From contig NZ_CP192292.1 of assembly GCF_050596425.1 (NCBI RefSeq), positions 1,860,001 through 1,924,000 of the forward strand: a stretch of DNA of 64,000 nucleotides, in the 5' to 3' direction. The DNA is from G963665925 sp050596425 (GTDB lineage Bacteria > Bacillota > Clostridia > Peptostreptococcales > Acidaminobacteraceae). A program made the translations under genes and the position numbers. This document shows, piece after piece, positions 24,713 through 32,644 of this stretch (within the stretch, counting starts at the first letter, position 1; every line of letters begins with the position of its first letter). The notes below the pieces were generated by a model that did not search any database, was not told the DNA's origin, and was given only the letters and a program-made list of their open reading frames with translations.

Positions 24713-24714
24713 AT
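24682..24714 (+). terminator. terminator of the candidate ncRNA
   Basis: Perfect 8-bp stem GGGTATGC / GCATACCC with CTGT loop, followed by TTTATTTTTATATT. Confidence 0.9.
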
Positions 24715-24832
24715 TGAAAAATAGATCTAATATTATTAGTCTAGGTATGCCATTCTCACGAGATTCGGTAAGCGGCAAATAAGTGAAAGCCTCCCAAAAC
24801 AAGTGGTCAATGACCAATAGGAGGATAAGACA

Positions 24833-26794
24833 TTGAATACGAATACGTATACAAAACTAGAGTTTAATCAAATAAGAGAACGCATTAGTGAATTCGCAAA
24901 ATCTGAGGAAGCTAAAAATAAATTACTAAACTTGGAACCGATGCTTAATCCAAATGCAATAAGAACAGCCCTCGATGAATCAGATGATGGTAAGCGGTTG
25001 GCAGAAGATGGTTTTAGGGTGCCTGTCCATAGCTTGAATGGTGTTCAAATGGCTATGAAGCAAATTTCTAAAGAGGCCGTTTTGACACCCCAAGGTCTGC
25101 AAGACTTGGGTGAGTTCCTACACCATGCCAGTCGAATGAAGACTTTTATGCTAGGCAAAAAAGGCATACTAAGAAAAATTGCAGACTATGCATATGGCAT
25201 CGATCCTTTAGATGATATTGCAGAGCAACTACAAAGGGCTATTAAGAATGGTCGCGTGAGCGATCAAGCATCCAGCAAGCTTTCAAAAATTAGAAAAAAC
25301 TTGGGAAGAACTGAAGCGAGAATTCGTGAAAAAATGGATAAGTACCTTGTCTCATCTCAGTTGTCAGGGAAACTTCAAGATGACAGGTATAAGATCATTG
25401 ATGGGCAGTTTGTTTTACCAGTAAAAAGGGCTAACAAGAATGCTGTTGATGGTCGCGTTGTGAGTCATTCCAATAAGGGGACGACGGCGTATGTTCAGCC
25501 TGAAGCGATTTCACGACTTCAAAATGAACTGGAAGCTCTTAGAGCTGATGAAAAATCAGAAGAGTATAGAATTCTTAGTGAACTTACGAATTCTGTGGCA
25601 ACTCACACTCAGACGATTATGCAGAATATTGATATTATGATTCAGTATGACATCATCCTTGCAAAGGGGCGCTACTCAAGGGAAATTGGTGGGGAGCGAC
25701 CACAGTTTAACAACAATGGTGTAATAAGCTTGATAAAGGCCAAACATCCCCTTCTAGGTGATGAAGCCGTTCCTTTAAATATTAGGGTAGGGGACACGTT
25801 TAGAAGTCTTGTTATTACAGGACCGAACACTGGGGGTAAAACTGTGGTCCTCAAGACCACGGGGTTATCCTGCCTTATGGCCCAGAGTGGACTTCATATA
25901 GCTTGCGACCCGGGATCGACCCTCCCTCTATATGAAGACATACTTGTTGATATTGGAGACAATCAAAATATTGAGCAGTCTCTAAGCACTTTTTCTGCCC
26001 ATATAAAGAACATTATTGGTATTGTCAAGTATGGCAGAAAAGGCACCCTGGTTCTTCTTGATGAAATAGGAACAGGCACAGACCCAGTTGAAGGCACTGG
26101 GCTGGGAATTTCAATATTAGAAAAATTACACGAGCAAGGTGCAACGGTTATGGCAACCACACACTTTTCAGAAATAAAGACTTTTGCAAAATCCCATGAA
26201 GGTTTTCAAACTGGAAGTATGGCCTTTGATGTGGAGAGTTTAAGACCGCTTTATAGACTGGATATTGGAAAACCAGGCGAAAGCAATGCCTTTCTGATTG
26301 CCCTTCGACTGGGCCTTGACTACAAGCTCATTGAAAGAGCTCATGAAGCGTCCTATGGGGAGAAAAAGACTTATGCCAATGCGTCTAAGAAGTTCAAAGA
26401 ACACATGGAAGACAAGACTATTGATAAGCCGGCCTATGATTCAGGTTCCCAAAAGCGAAAGGTGGAGGCCAAGAAGGTTAGAAAGCAACTTAAAAATGCT
26501 GATAAAGCCCTTGAAAAGCCAAAGTTTGACATAGGTGATGCCGTGAAAATTAGTGGCCTGCCGGCTGTGGGCGTCATTGTGGAAGAGGCGGATAGAAAAG
26601 GGGAGTATCTGGTCCTTTATAAGAACAAAAAAATACGTGTCATGCACACAAGATTGTCCATATACATTGGTAAGGAACAGCTCTATCCAGACCAGTATGA
26701 CATGGATAATGTCACAAAGTCATGGAATAGAAGAAAAAAAGAGTCAAAAATGAGAAAAGGGAAGATTGGTGTGACCATTGATGAGAATGAGTAG
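24833..26794 (+). CDS. MutS2-like ATPase lacking the Smr domain
   Basis: 653-aa DNA-binding ATPase of the MutS family, closest in layout to MutS2: no mismatch-recognition domains, a helical core/clamp region (about 1-300), then the ATPase with Walker A GPNTGGKT at 330-337 and Walker B LVLLDEIGTGTDP (Asp410). Standard MutS2 is about 780 aa and ends in a Smr nuclease domain; here the last 110 residues form a short KOW-like segment (FDIGDAVKISGLPAVGVIVEEAD) and a basic tail instead. It may bind branched DNA or collided ribosomes as MutS2 does, but without Smr cleavage. The start is TTG 24833 after AGGAGG. An alkyltransferase-like gene follows 27 bases downstream. Confidence 0.87.
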   Translation: MNTNTYTKLEFNQIRERISEFAKSEEAKNKLLNLEPMLNPNAIRTALDESDDGKRLAEDGFRVPVHSLNGVQMAMKQISKEAVLTPQGLQDLGEFLHHASRMKTFMLGKKGILRKIADYAYGIDPLDDIAEQLQRAIKNGRVSDQASSKLSKIRKNLGRTEARIREKMDKYLVSSQLSGKLQDDRYKIIDGQFVLPVKRANKNAVDGRVVSHSNKGTTAYVQPEAISRLQNELEALRADEKSEEYRILSELTNSVATHTQTIMQNIDIMIQYDIILAKGRYSREIGGERPQFNNNGVISLIKAKHPLLGDEAVPLNIRVGDTFRSLVITGPNTGGKTVVLKTTGLSCLMAQSGLHIACDPGSTLPLYEDILVDIGDNQNIEQSLSTFSAHIKNIIGIVKYGRKGTLVLLDEIGTGTDPVEGTGLGISILEKLHEQGATVMATTHFSEIKTFAKSHEGFQTGSMAFDVESLRPLYRLDIGKPGESNAFLIALRLGLDYKLIERAHEASYGEKKTYANASKKFKEHMEDKTIDKPAYDSGSQKRKVEAKKVRKQLKNADKALEKPKFDIGDAVKISGLPAVGVIVEEADRKGEYLVLYKNKKIRVMHTRLSIYIGKEQLYPDQYDMDNVTKSWNRRKKESKMRKGKIGVTIDENE

Positions 26795-26821
26795 CGGTCA
26801 CAAAATGAGAAAGGGGCGAAT

Positions 26822-27163
26822 ATGTTAAGCGAATTCACTGTGAATGTCATAAAAATTATTCAGTCCATTCCCCAAGGGCGGGTGGCAACATACGGGCAAA
26901 TAGCCACTTTATCTGGCCATCCAAGGGCTCCCAGACAGGTTGCTGGTATATTAAAGCGCTATTCCAACCAGTATGAATTGCCCTGGCATAGGGTTATTTC
27001 AAGCAAGGGAACAATTTCCATCAAAGACCCTCTCGCACGCAGAGAGCAGATGGAACGTCTGCGTGAAGAAAATGTTCTTGTAGGGGCATCCGGCGAAGTG
27101 GACCTAACCTTATTTGGATGGCGGGCACAAAGTTTTGAGACCTCCCATCAGGGTAAAGATTAA
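26822..27163 (+). CDS. alkyltransferase-like protein (ATL)
   Basis: 113-aa protein of the methylguanine-DNA methyltransferase C-terminal family: IPQGRVATYGQIA, SGHPRAPRQVAGIL and the active-site loop PWHRVI. The alkyl-accepting Cys of PCHRV is replaced by Trp55, which defines ATL proteins: they bind O6-alkylguanine, flip it and flag it for nucleotide excision repair without repairing it themselves. The HTH part (YGQIATLSGHPRAPRQV) with the arginine finger is intact. It sits directly after the MutS2-like gene, giving a two-gene DNA-maintenance unit closed by a terminator. Confidence 0.92.
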   Translation: MLSEFTVNVIKIIQSIPQGRVATYGQIATLSGHPRAPRQVAGILKRYSNQYELPWHRVISSKGTISIKDPLARREQMERLREENVLVGASGEVDLTLFGWRAQSFETSHQGKD

Positions 27164-27178
27164 TTGATACAGTATAGA

Positions 27179-27226
27179 AACCCGAGTGGGTCATCTGATC
27201 GAATCAGACCACTCGGGTTATTTTTA
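27179..27226. terminator. terminator after the ATL gene
   Basis: AACCCGAGTGG and its perfect complement 19 bases later, followed by ATTTTT; an inner TCTGAT/ATCAGA pair extends the stem. Confidence 0.92.
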
Positions 27227-27432
27227 CTCTCTTGAATTTATAGAAAAAAAGCCTTAAAATCATGATTAAGTGATTAAAAAACTATGTATTCCGTGAACAT
27301 TTCGTGAATCTTTGCTGTCTATGAATTGAATGGATTCATTTGGTGGTAAAATAATAATAGAACCCATAAAGAAAAGGCTTTGTCCTAGATCATGCAAGTG
27401 GGGTTAAAATCTGCAAGAAAAGAGGTATATAT

Positions 27433-29802
27433 ATGAAACTTTGCTCAAGATGCAATAAAAATATCGCTATGATATATATGAATAAAATGGAAAACGGAAA
27501 AGAATCCGTTGAGCAGTTGTGCATTAAATGCGCCAAAGAACTAGGTGTGCCAGGGATTGACAATTTACTCAAACAAACAGGCATGGAAGAAGAAGAATTA
27601 AATCATATGATGGAGCACATGAACGATATGTTTGAGGGAATGGACCCTGATCAAATGAATCTTTCAGACCTCATGGGTATGATGGATGGCATGGATGGCT
27701 TCAATGGAATGAATGACTTCGAATCCTATGATGAAGAAGAAGGATATGAAGAACTTGATGAACCTGAAAACGCACTGGATGAAGGCTCAGAAGAGTCCAC
27801 TGGAGATCAGGCCACTGATTCTGAGGCTGTTAAGCAAAAGAAAAAAAGAAAAAAACGTTTTGGAAATAAAAAGAAACATTTAGATACCTACGGAACGAAC
27901 TTGACCGAGAAGGCAAAAACTGGTGAGATTGACCGCATTATTGGGCGTCAACGTGAAATTGACCGAATGGTTCAGATTCTTAACAGACGCTCAAAAAACA
28001 ATCCGGTTCTAATCGGGGAACCTGGTGTGGGTAAGACTGCAATTGCGGAAGGGCTAGCCCTTCGAATAGCAGAACAACAAGTGCCGGCCAAACTATTCGG
28101 TGCTGAAGTCTACCTTTTGGATATGACGGCCATCGTGGCAGGAACACAGTTCAGAGGTCAATTTGAAGGTCGAATCAAGTCTATTGTTGATGAAGCCAAA
28201 GAACGTGGCAATGTCATTTTGGTCATAGACGAACTTCATAATATTGTTGGTGCAGGTGATCTTCAAGGTGGTGCCATGAATGCGGCCAACATCTTAAAAC
28301 CAGCCCTGGCAAGGGGAGCGGTTCAAATTATTGGTGCAACCACTCTGGAGGAGTACAGGAAGCATATTGAAAAAGATGCAGCACTTGAGAGACGCTTCCA
28401 GCCAATTATTGTCGATGAGCCCACACCTGAGGAATCAGTTGAAATCCTTAAGGGGATACGGAGCTACTACGAGGACTACCATAAAGTGAATGTATCTGAC
28501 CAGGTTGTTGAAGCCTGCGTTCGTTTGAGTGACCGATATATTCGAGATCGCTACCTGCCAGACAAGGCTATTGATGTTATGGATGAAGCGGGATCCCGTG
28601 CAAACCTAAAAAACAAGGGACTTGTTGAACTGGCAGCCCTGAAGGAAGACCTTGATAAGGTTCGTGCAGAAAAATTACAGGCAGCTGAACTGGAAGACTA
28701 CGAACGATCAGCAGACTTAAAAATGGAAGAAATCACCCTTGAAGATAAAATTTCAAAGCTCGAAGAGGAAGCATCACATGTGGAAATTGGCATAGAAGAT
28801 ATAGCTTATGTGATAGAAGCCTGGACAAAAATTCCTGTACAAAAGATTACAGAGGATGAAGCGGACAGACTCCTGATTCTAGAAGACCGATTAAAACGTC
28901 GTGTTATTGGACAAAATGAAGCTGTGGAATCATTGGCTAAAGCTGTTCGAAGAAATAGATCTGGCTTTAGAAAACTTAAAAAGCCAACATCTTTTATCTT
29001 CGTCGGACCGACTGGTGTCGGTAAAACAGAACTTGCCAAGAGTCTTTCCACAGAGCTCTTTGGCAGTGATGACAATATGATTAGACTGGATATGTCGGAG
29101 TATATGGAAAGGCATACAGTGAGTAAGCTTATCGGTGCCCCTCCGGGATATGTCGGATTTGACCAAGGTGGAAAATTAACAGATATTGTTAGAAGAAATC
29201 CATATTCGGTTATTCTCCTTGATGAAATTGAAAAAGCCCATCCAGACATTTTCAATATATTGCTTCAAATACTGGATGATGGTCGATTAACTGACAGCCA
29301 GGGACGAACAGTTTATTTTGACAATGCGGTCATCATAATGACATCCAATCTTGGAACAAGTTCTGGGGCAGCCCGCATTGGATTTGGTTCAGATAGCCAC
29401 AGCGCTGTAAAGGAAAAGGTTAGAGAAGCTCTTCGAAGCACATTTAGACCTGAATTTTTAAATAGGGTGGATGACATCATCACATTTAACAAGCTTAAGC
29501 ATAATGAATTTGAGTCAATTCTTGAACTTATGCTTAAGGAAGTCAAGGTCGAACTTCACGACAAGCACATGACCATGGATGTGGATGAAGATGCCAAAAC
29601 ATTCCTAATTGAGAAAGGCTACAGTGAAGAGTATGGCGCAAGACCAATGCGCAGAGCTATTCAGACTTATCTTGAAGATGAGATTGCTGAGGCTTATCTA
29701 AGAAGTCAAATTAAAGATGGAGACCACTTAAGAGTATCTGTTAGTGGCGACCATTTAAAAGTCCTTCCAAAATCAAAGACAGTTGATGAAATTATCCAGT
29801 AA
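27433..29802 (+). CDS. ClpE-like AAA+ unfoldase (Clp/Hsp100)
   Basis: 789-aa two-ring Hsp100 unfoldase. The N-terminus has a C4 zinc finger (Cys4, Cys7, Cys30, Cys33) as in ClpE rather than ClpN repeats, followed by a long acidic, Met-rich linker and a very basic stretch (KQKKKRKKRF). AAA-1 has Walker A GEPGVGKT near 195; a UVR-like segment (YERSADLKMEEITLEDKI) lies between the rings; AAA-2 has GPTGVGKTELAKS, the LDEIEKAHPD Walker B and an IGF tripeptide (AARIGFGSDS) for docking to ClpP. It should feed a ClpP protease. No ctsR, mcsA or mcsB is adjacent and I see no CtsR heptad repeat upstream, so regulation differs from the bacillar ClpC/E regulon. Confidence 0.9.
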   Translation: MKLCSRCNKNIAMIYMNKMENGKESVEQLCIKCAKELGVPGIDNLLKQTGMEEEELNHMMEHMNDMFEGMDPDQMNLSDLMGMMDGMDGFNGMNDFESYDEEEGYEELDEPENALDEGSEESTGDQATDSEAVKQKKKRKKRFGNKKKHLDTYGTNLTEKAKTGEIDRIIGRQREIDRMVQILNRRSKNNPVLIGEPGVGKTAIAEGLALRIAEQQVPAKLFGAEVYLLDMTAIVAGTQFRGQFEGRIKSIVDEAKERGNVILVIDELHNIVGAGDLQGGAMNAANILKPALARGAVQIIGATTLEEYRKHIEKDAALERRFQPIIVDEPTPEESVEILKGIRSYYEDYHKVNVSDQVVEACVRLSDRYIRDRYLPDKAIDVMDEAGSRANLKNKGLVELAALKEDLDKVRAEKLQAAELEDYERSADLKMEEITLEDKISKLEEEASHVEIGIEDIAYVIEAWTKIPVQKITEDEADRLLILEDRLKRRVIGQNEAVESLAKAVRRNRSGFRKLKKPTSFIFVGPTGVGKTELAKSLSTELFGSDDNMIRLDMSEYMERHTVSKLIGAPPGYVGFDQGGKLTDIVRRNPYSVILLDEIEKAHPDIFNILLQILDDGRLTDSQGRTVYFDNAVIIMTSNLGTSSGAARIGFGSDSHSAVKEKVREALRSTFRPEFLNRVDDIITFNKLKHNEFESILELMLKEVKVELHDKHMTMDVDEDAKTFLIEKGYSEEYGARPMRRAIQTYLEDEIAEAYLRSQIKDGDHLRVSVSGDHLKVLPKSKTVDEIIQ

Positions 29803-29826
29803 TTCTGAAAATGTAATGAATACAAC

Positions 29827-29855
29827 TTGACAATTGTTATCAATTGTGATATCTT
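29827..29855 (+). promoter_or_regulatory. promoter with palindromic operator in the spacer
   Basis: TTGACA (29827-29832), 17-bp spacer, TATCTT (29850-29855). The dyad ACAATTG-TTAT-CAATTGT (29830-29847) fills the spacer and overlaps the -35, the layout of a repressor site. It somewhat resembles Fur-type boxes, but the match is not good enough to name the regulator. Confidence 0.7.
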
Positions 29856-29908
29856 AGAGATAGAGAACAGTCAACCATAAACTAGTGTAAACGGACCGAG
29901 GTGAAATA

Positions 29909-30055
29909 ATGGATAAGAAAAACAAAGTGCTCGGCGCCAGCAAAACTGAAGCGTGGGCAGACGTTAAATATCGAAAAAAAGATACGAAAGTACCTGTTCC
30001 TTCTGAAGAGGCCGTAGAAAGAGCCAAAGAATGGGTAGAAACAAATGAAAAATAG
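29909..30055 (+). CDS. 48-aa small protein, DUF3787-like
   Basis: A small ORF with GAGGTG ahead of ATG 29909 and the promoter described at 29827. The protein is MDKKNKVLGASKTEAWADV at the start, then a basic middle, then VPVPSEEAVERAKEWVE and a final TNEK. The pattern Thr-x-Ala-Trp-Ala-Asp ... Val-Pro-x-Pro-Ser/Thr-Glu-x-x-V-x-x-A-K-x-W/Y-V matches my memory of DUF3787, a clostridial family with no known role. Absence of a signal peptide and membrane segment points to the cytosol. A terminator follows at 30141. Confidence 0.72.
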   Translation: MDKKNKVLGASKTEAWADVKYRKKDTKVPVPSEEAVERAKEWVETNEK

Positions 30056-30140
30056 TTAAATGAATCGATGAAAATATTATGATAATGTTGAATGCTTAAA
30101 TATTCTAAAAGACATAGTAAGAATATAAATATTGTTTACT

Positions 30141-30175
30141 AAAAAACTCTCAATTTCTTGTTTGGGAGTTTTTTT
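30141..30175 (+). terminator. terminator after the small protein gene
   Basis: AAAAAACTC / GAGTTTTTT arms around about 16 bases, ending in a T run. Confidence 0.75.
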
Positions 30176-30242
30176 ATGTGTGAAGGGGGTAAAGTAAAAT
30201 TACGACTGATTTGCTCTACCAATTAAGTGAAGGGAGAACGAC

Positions 30243-31064
30243 ATGAAAAAATATATAAGCATGGTAATGGTTTTGATCCTTCTTGGATCACTGCCGGTAT
30301 ATGGTTTAGATATTCAAGATATTGATGGACACTGGGGACAGCCCTTCATTGAGACCCTGGTTTCAGAAGGTGTTGTATCAGGCTACCCTGACGGCAGTTT
30401 CAAACCAGATGCTGTCATAAGTCGAGCGGAATTTACGGTTATGCTCTTAAAGGCCCAGAGCATTGAGCCCTTGGATCAAACAGATAGTCACTGGGCTAGT
30501 GGATGGAGGGCTGCGGCCCTAGCTGAAGGCATCCTATTAGAGGGATCATTCAATGATCTTGATAAAAATATTACCCGTGGTGAAATCGCCCTTATGATCA
30601 CCCGGTCTATTGGAGCAAGTCCATATTCTATGGCTAGAAAAACGGATATAGTAGACGCAGATGGTCTTGACCAATCGTTAAAAATGGCTATATATTCAGT
30701 GTATGACTATGGTATAGTTTCTGGGTATGCAGACAAGACATTCAAGCAGGATCAACAAGCAACAAGGGCAGAGGCTGCGACTATGACTGTCAGAACCATA
30801 GATCCAGAAAAACGGTCTGATAATCCGAGAACTTTTAATAAGGACAGTCTGGCTTACTTTGATGGGACAGCTGGAAAAGCTGTTTTAGTGGCTGTAAGTG
30901 GTCAGGTATATGACTTTTCAAACCTGGACAAATGGTCTGGTGGGACACATATGAATACAATAAAAGCCGGTCAGGATTTGACAAAAGAAATTATGGAAGA
31001 CTCACCCCATGGCTTGTATGTTCTTTCAAGAGCCGAAATTGTCGGGACATATGTTGAGGAGTAG
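30243..31064 (+). CDS. SLH-domain surface protein with cytochrome b5-like domain
   Basis: 273-aa secreted protein. A signal peptide (hydrophobic 4-18, cleavage near PVYG-LD) is followed by three S-layer homology repeats (about 22-65, 80-125, 135-190; first one DIDGHWGQPFIETLVSEGVV and YPDGSFKPDAVISRAE). These bind secondary cell-wall polysaccharide. Residues about 201-270 match the small cytochrome b5/MAPR-like heme- or steroid-binding domain found in clostridial proteins: AYFDGTAGKAVLVAVSGQVY, then WSGGTH, IKAGQDLTKEI, SPHG and a final VGTYVEE. The fusion would fix a heme- or ligand-binding domain to the cell wall. The start is ATG 30243 after AAGGGAG. Heme binding is inferred from the domain only; His at GGTH and SPHG are candidate ligands. 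Confidence 0.85.
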   Translation: MKKYISMVMVLILLGSLPVYGLDIQDIDGHWGQPFIETLVSEGVVSGYPDGSFKPDAVISRAEFTVMLLKAQSIEPLDQTDSHWASGWRAAALAEGILLEGSFNDLDKNITRGEIALMITRSIGASPYSMARKTDIVDADGLDQSLKMAIYSVYDYGIVSGYADKTFKQDQQATRAEAATMTVRTIDPEKRSDNPRTFNKDSLAYFDGTAGKAVLVAVSGQVYDFSNLDKWSGGTHMNTIKAGQDLTKEIMEDSPHGLYVLSRAEIVGTYVEE

Positions 31065-31386
31065 ATGTCTACTGGTTCAACCATGGTCTTAATTAGAATA
31101 TTTGAGTGTGTATTATAAGAATATCCCTAAAAACCAATGAGGCATCAATCAATAAACAAGTAAATAAAAAAACTCGGGCGCTTTCAAAATTACAGATAGA
31201 CGTCCTCGTCAAATCATATATAGAATTTTGATTTTTAAATATCTATATATGGTATAACGAAGACTCTTGAATGATATTTTGCAAGTCGCTCAAGGAATAA
31301 GGTATCAATAAAGAACGCTGATTGACCAGGAACAAAGGTCAATCAGCGTTTTTTTTATACAGAATTTACAGTCTGCTTAATGGATA
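31065..31386. other. intergenic stretch between convergent genes
   Basis: About 320 bases with no supported ORF. It is AT-rich with several short repeats, and the only clear element is the bidirectional terminator at 31314-31357. Confidence 0.6.
31314..31357. terminator. bidirectional terminator
   Basis: AACGCTGATTGACC and its 14-bp perfect complement around a 9-base loop, followed by eight T residues on the plus strand. Confidence 0.92.
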
Positions 31387-32448
31387 TTAGACCAGCTTAC
31401 CTTGGCCTTCTTGCTTCAAGTTGCCAACCAAGGTTTTAATTTTTTGCACATCATCCTTGTAACAGATAAGAAGGGCGTCTTCTGTATCTACGACAATTAA
31501 GTCTTTAAGGCCAATGGCAGCTATGAGTTTTTTCCCAGCCACTATTGTTGTGCCCTGTGTATCGAGTGCCTGAACATTGCCTTCTAAAATGTTCTTGTCT
31601 TTATCTTCAGACTTAATTGTATTGAGTGCATCCCAGCTGCCCAGATCACTCCATCCACAATCAAGTGGCACCATAAGAATACTATCAATCTTCTCCATCA
31701 CTCCATAGTCAATGGATTCGGACGGCATGTTCTCATAGAGCTTTTCCAGTTTTCCTGATTGTAAATCAACGTTCCAATCAATGATTTTTTCACACTGAAC
31801 ATAGAGGGCTGGCATGTGTTTGCTAATATGGTTCAACATAACACCAGATTCAAATACAAAGATACCAGCATTCCAGTAGTAGTTGTCCTTTTGTGTGTAT
31901 TCAAGGGCCAGTTCATAGCTGGGTTTTTCCACAAAGTTTGAAAGTGCAAATATATCTTCTGAGATCTTGTTTGTGTTCAAATAGCCATAGCCTGTTGCAG
32001 GGTAAGTTGGTTTTATGCCAAGGGTTACAACGCAATGACTTGACTTGGCGAGTTGTATGGCTTTTTGAAGTTGCGTGGTGAAATTATCTTCGTTTTTTAT
32101 GTGCTGGTCAGAGGGGAGAACCACGACCACATGGTTTCCGTATTTTTTGTGAAGAGCCATGACTGAAGCAGCAATGGCTGGAGCGGTGTTGCGGGCACTT
32201 GGTTCTAAAAGCAGGTTTTCCATTAAGAAGTTTTTGGGCAACTGATCTTCAAAGATTGATCTATGCTTCTTGTTGCCTACTATATAGAGGGAATCCATTT
32301 CCACTGTATTTGTGAGTCGCTCAATGGTCTTATTAATAAGTGTCCCCTTGCCATCTAAGTCCAGGAACTGCTTTGGTAATTTGGTTCGACTCATTGGCCA
32401 AAATCTTGTGCCGTTTCCACCTGCCATAATAATTGATGATGTTTTCAT
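31387..32448 (-). CDS. manC: mannose-1-phosphate guanylyltransferase
   Basis: Forms GDP-mannose from GTP and mannose-1-phosphate; 353 aa, the nucleotidyltransferase domain only, without the isomerase domain of the bifunctional type. The signature MAGGNGTRFWPMSRTKLPKQF opens the protein; the catalytic region includes VLPSDQHIKN, FVEKPSYELALEY and YYWNAGIFVFE, and DLGSWDALN near the end. I chose ATG 32448, 7 bases after AGGAGG; the frame opens at 32472. It is transcribed divergently from the glycan-export genes, and with the manA gene at 35983 it supplies the GDP-mannose for mannosylation of a surface polymer. Confidence 0.93.
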   Translation of the reverse strand: MKTSSIIMAGGNGTRFWPMSRTKLPKQFLDLDGKGTLINKTIERLTNTVEMDSLYIVGNKKHRSIFEDQLPKNFLMENLLLEPSARNTAPAIAASVMALHKKYGNHVVVVLPSDQHIKNEDNFTTQLQKAIQLAKSSHCVVTLGIKPTYPATGYGYLNTNKISEDIFALSNFVEKPSYELALEYTQKDNYYWNAGIFVFESGVMLNHISKHMPALYVQCEKIIDWNVDLQSGKLEKLYENMPSESIDYGVMEKIDSILMVPLDCGWSDLGSWDALNTIKSEDKDKNILEGNVQALDTQGTTIVAGKKLIAAIGLKDLIVVDTEDALLICYKDDVQKIKTLVGNLKQEGQGKLV

Positions 32449-32644
32449 ATATATTCCTCCTTTGATCCCCAAGGGATTCGAGTTGTTTTTCTAGATCATA
32501 AAGGAGCATTGTTAAAGGCACAGACTCTTTTGTAAATATACTCGTAACAATAAAAAAAATTATGTAACGAAAATGTTTACATGGGGGTCTAGCCCTGTTA
32601 CTTAAGAAAGATATTCTTGTCTCAACAACACAGGAGGTGAGGAA

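Larger units (their letters stand above)
24145..24832 (+). other. 688-bp gap: terminator plus a candidate RNA gene
   Basis: No supported ORF. It contains the copA-hesB terminator, about 140 bases with nothing recognisable, a consensus-like promoter at 24390-24418, nested stems to 24663, a perfect terminator at 24682, and a 120-base leader of the MutS2-like gene that includes the dyad TGGTCAATGACCA near 24804. Confidence 0.7.

Noticed and set aside
27290..27432. CtsR operator upstream of the ClpE-like gene
   Set aside because: No GGTCAAA heptad repeats are present; CGTGAA occurs twice but does not match.
31065..31313. Possible small gene or RNA upstream of the bidirectional terminator
   Set aside because: No ribosome site, promoter or nested stems beyond what AT-rich sequence gives by chance.
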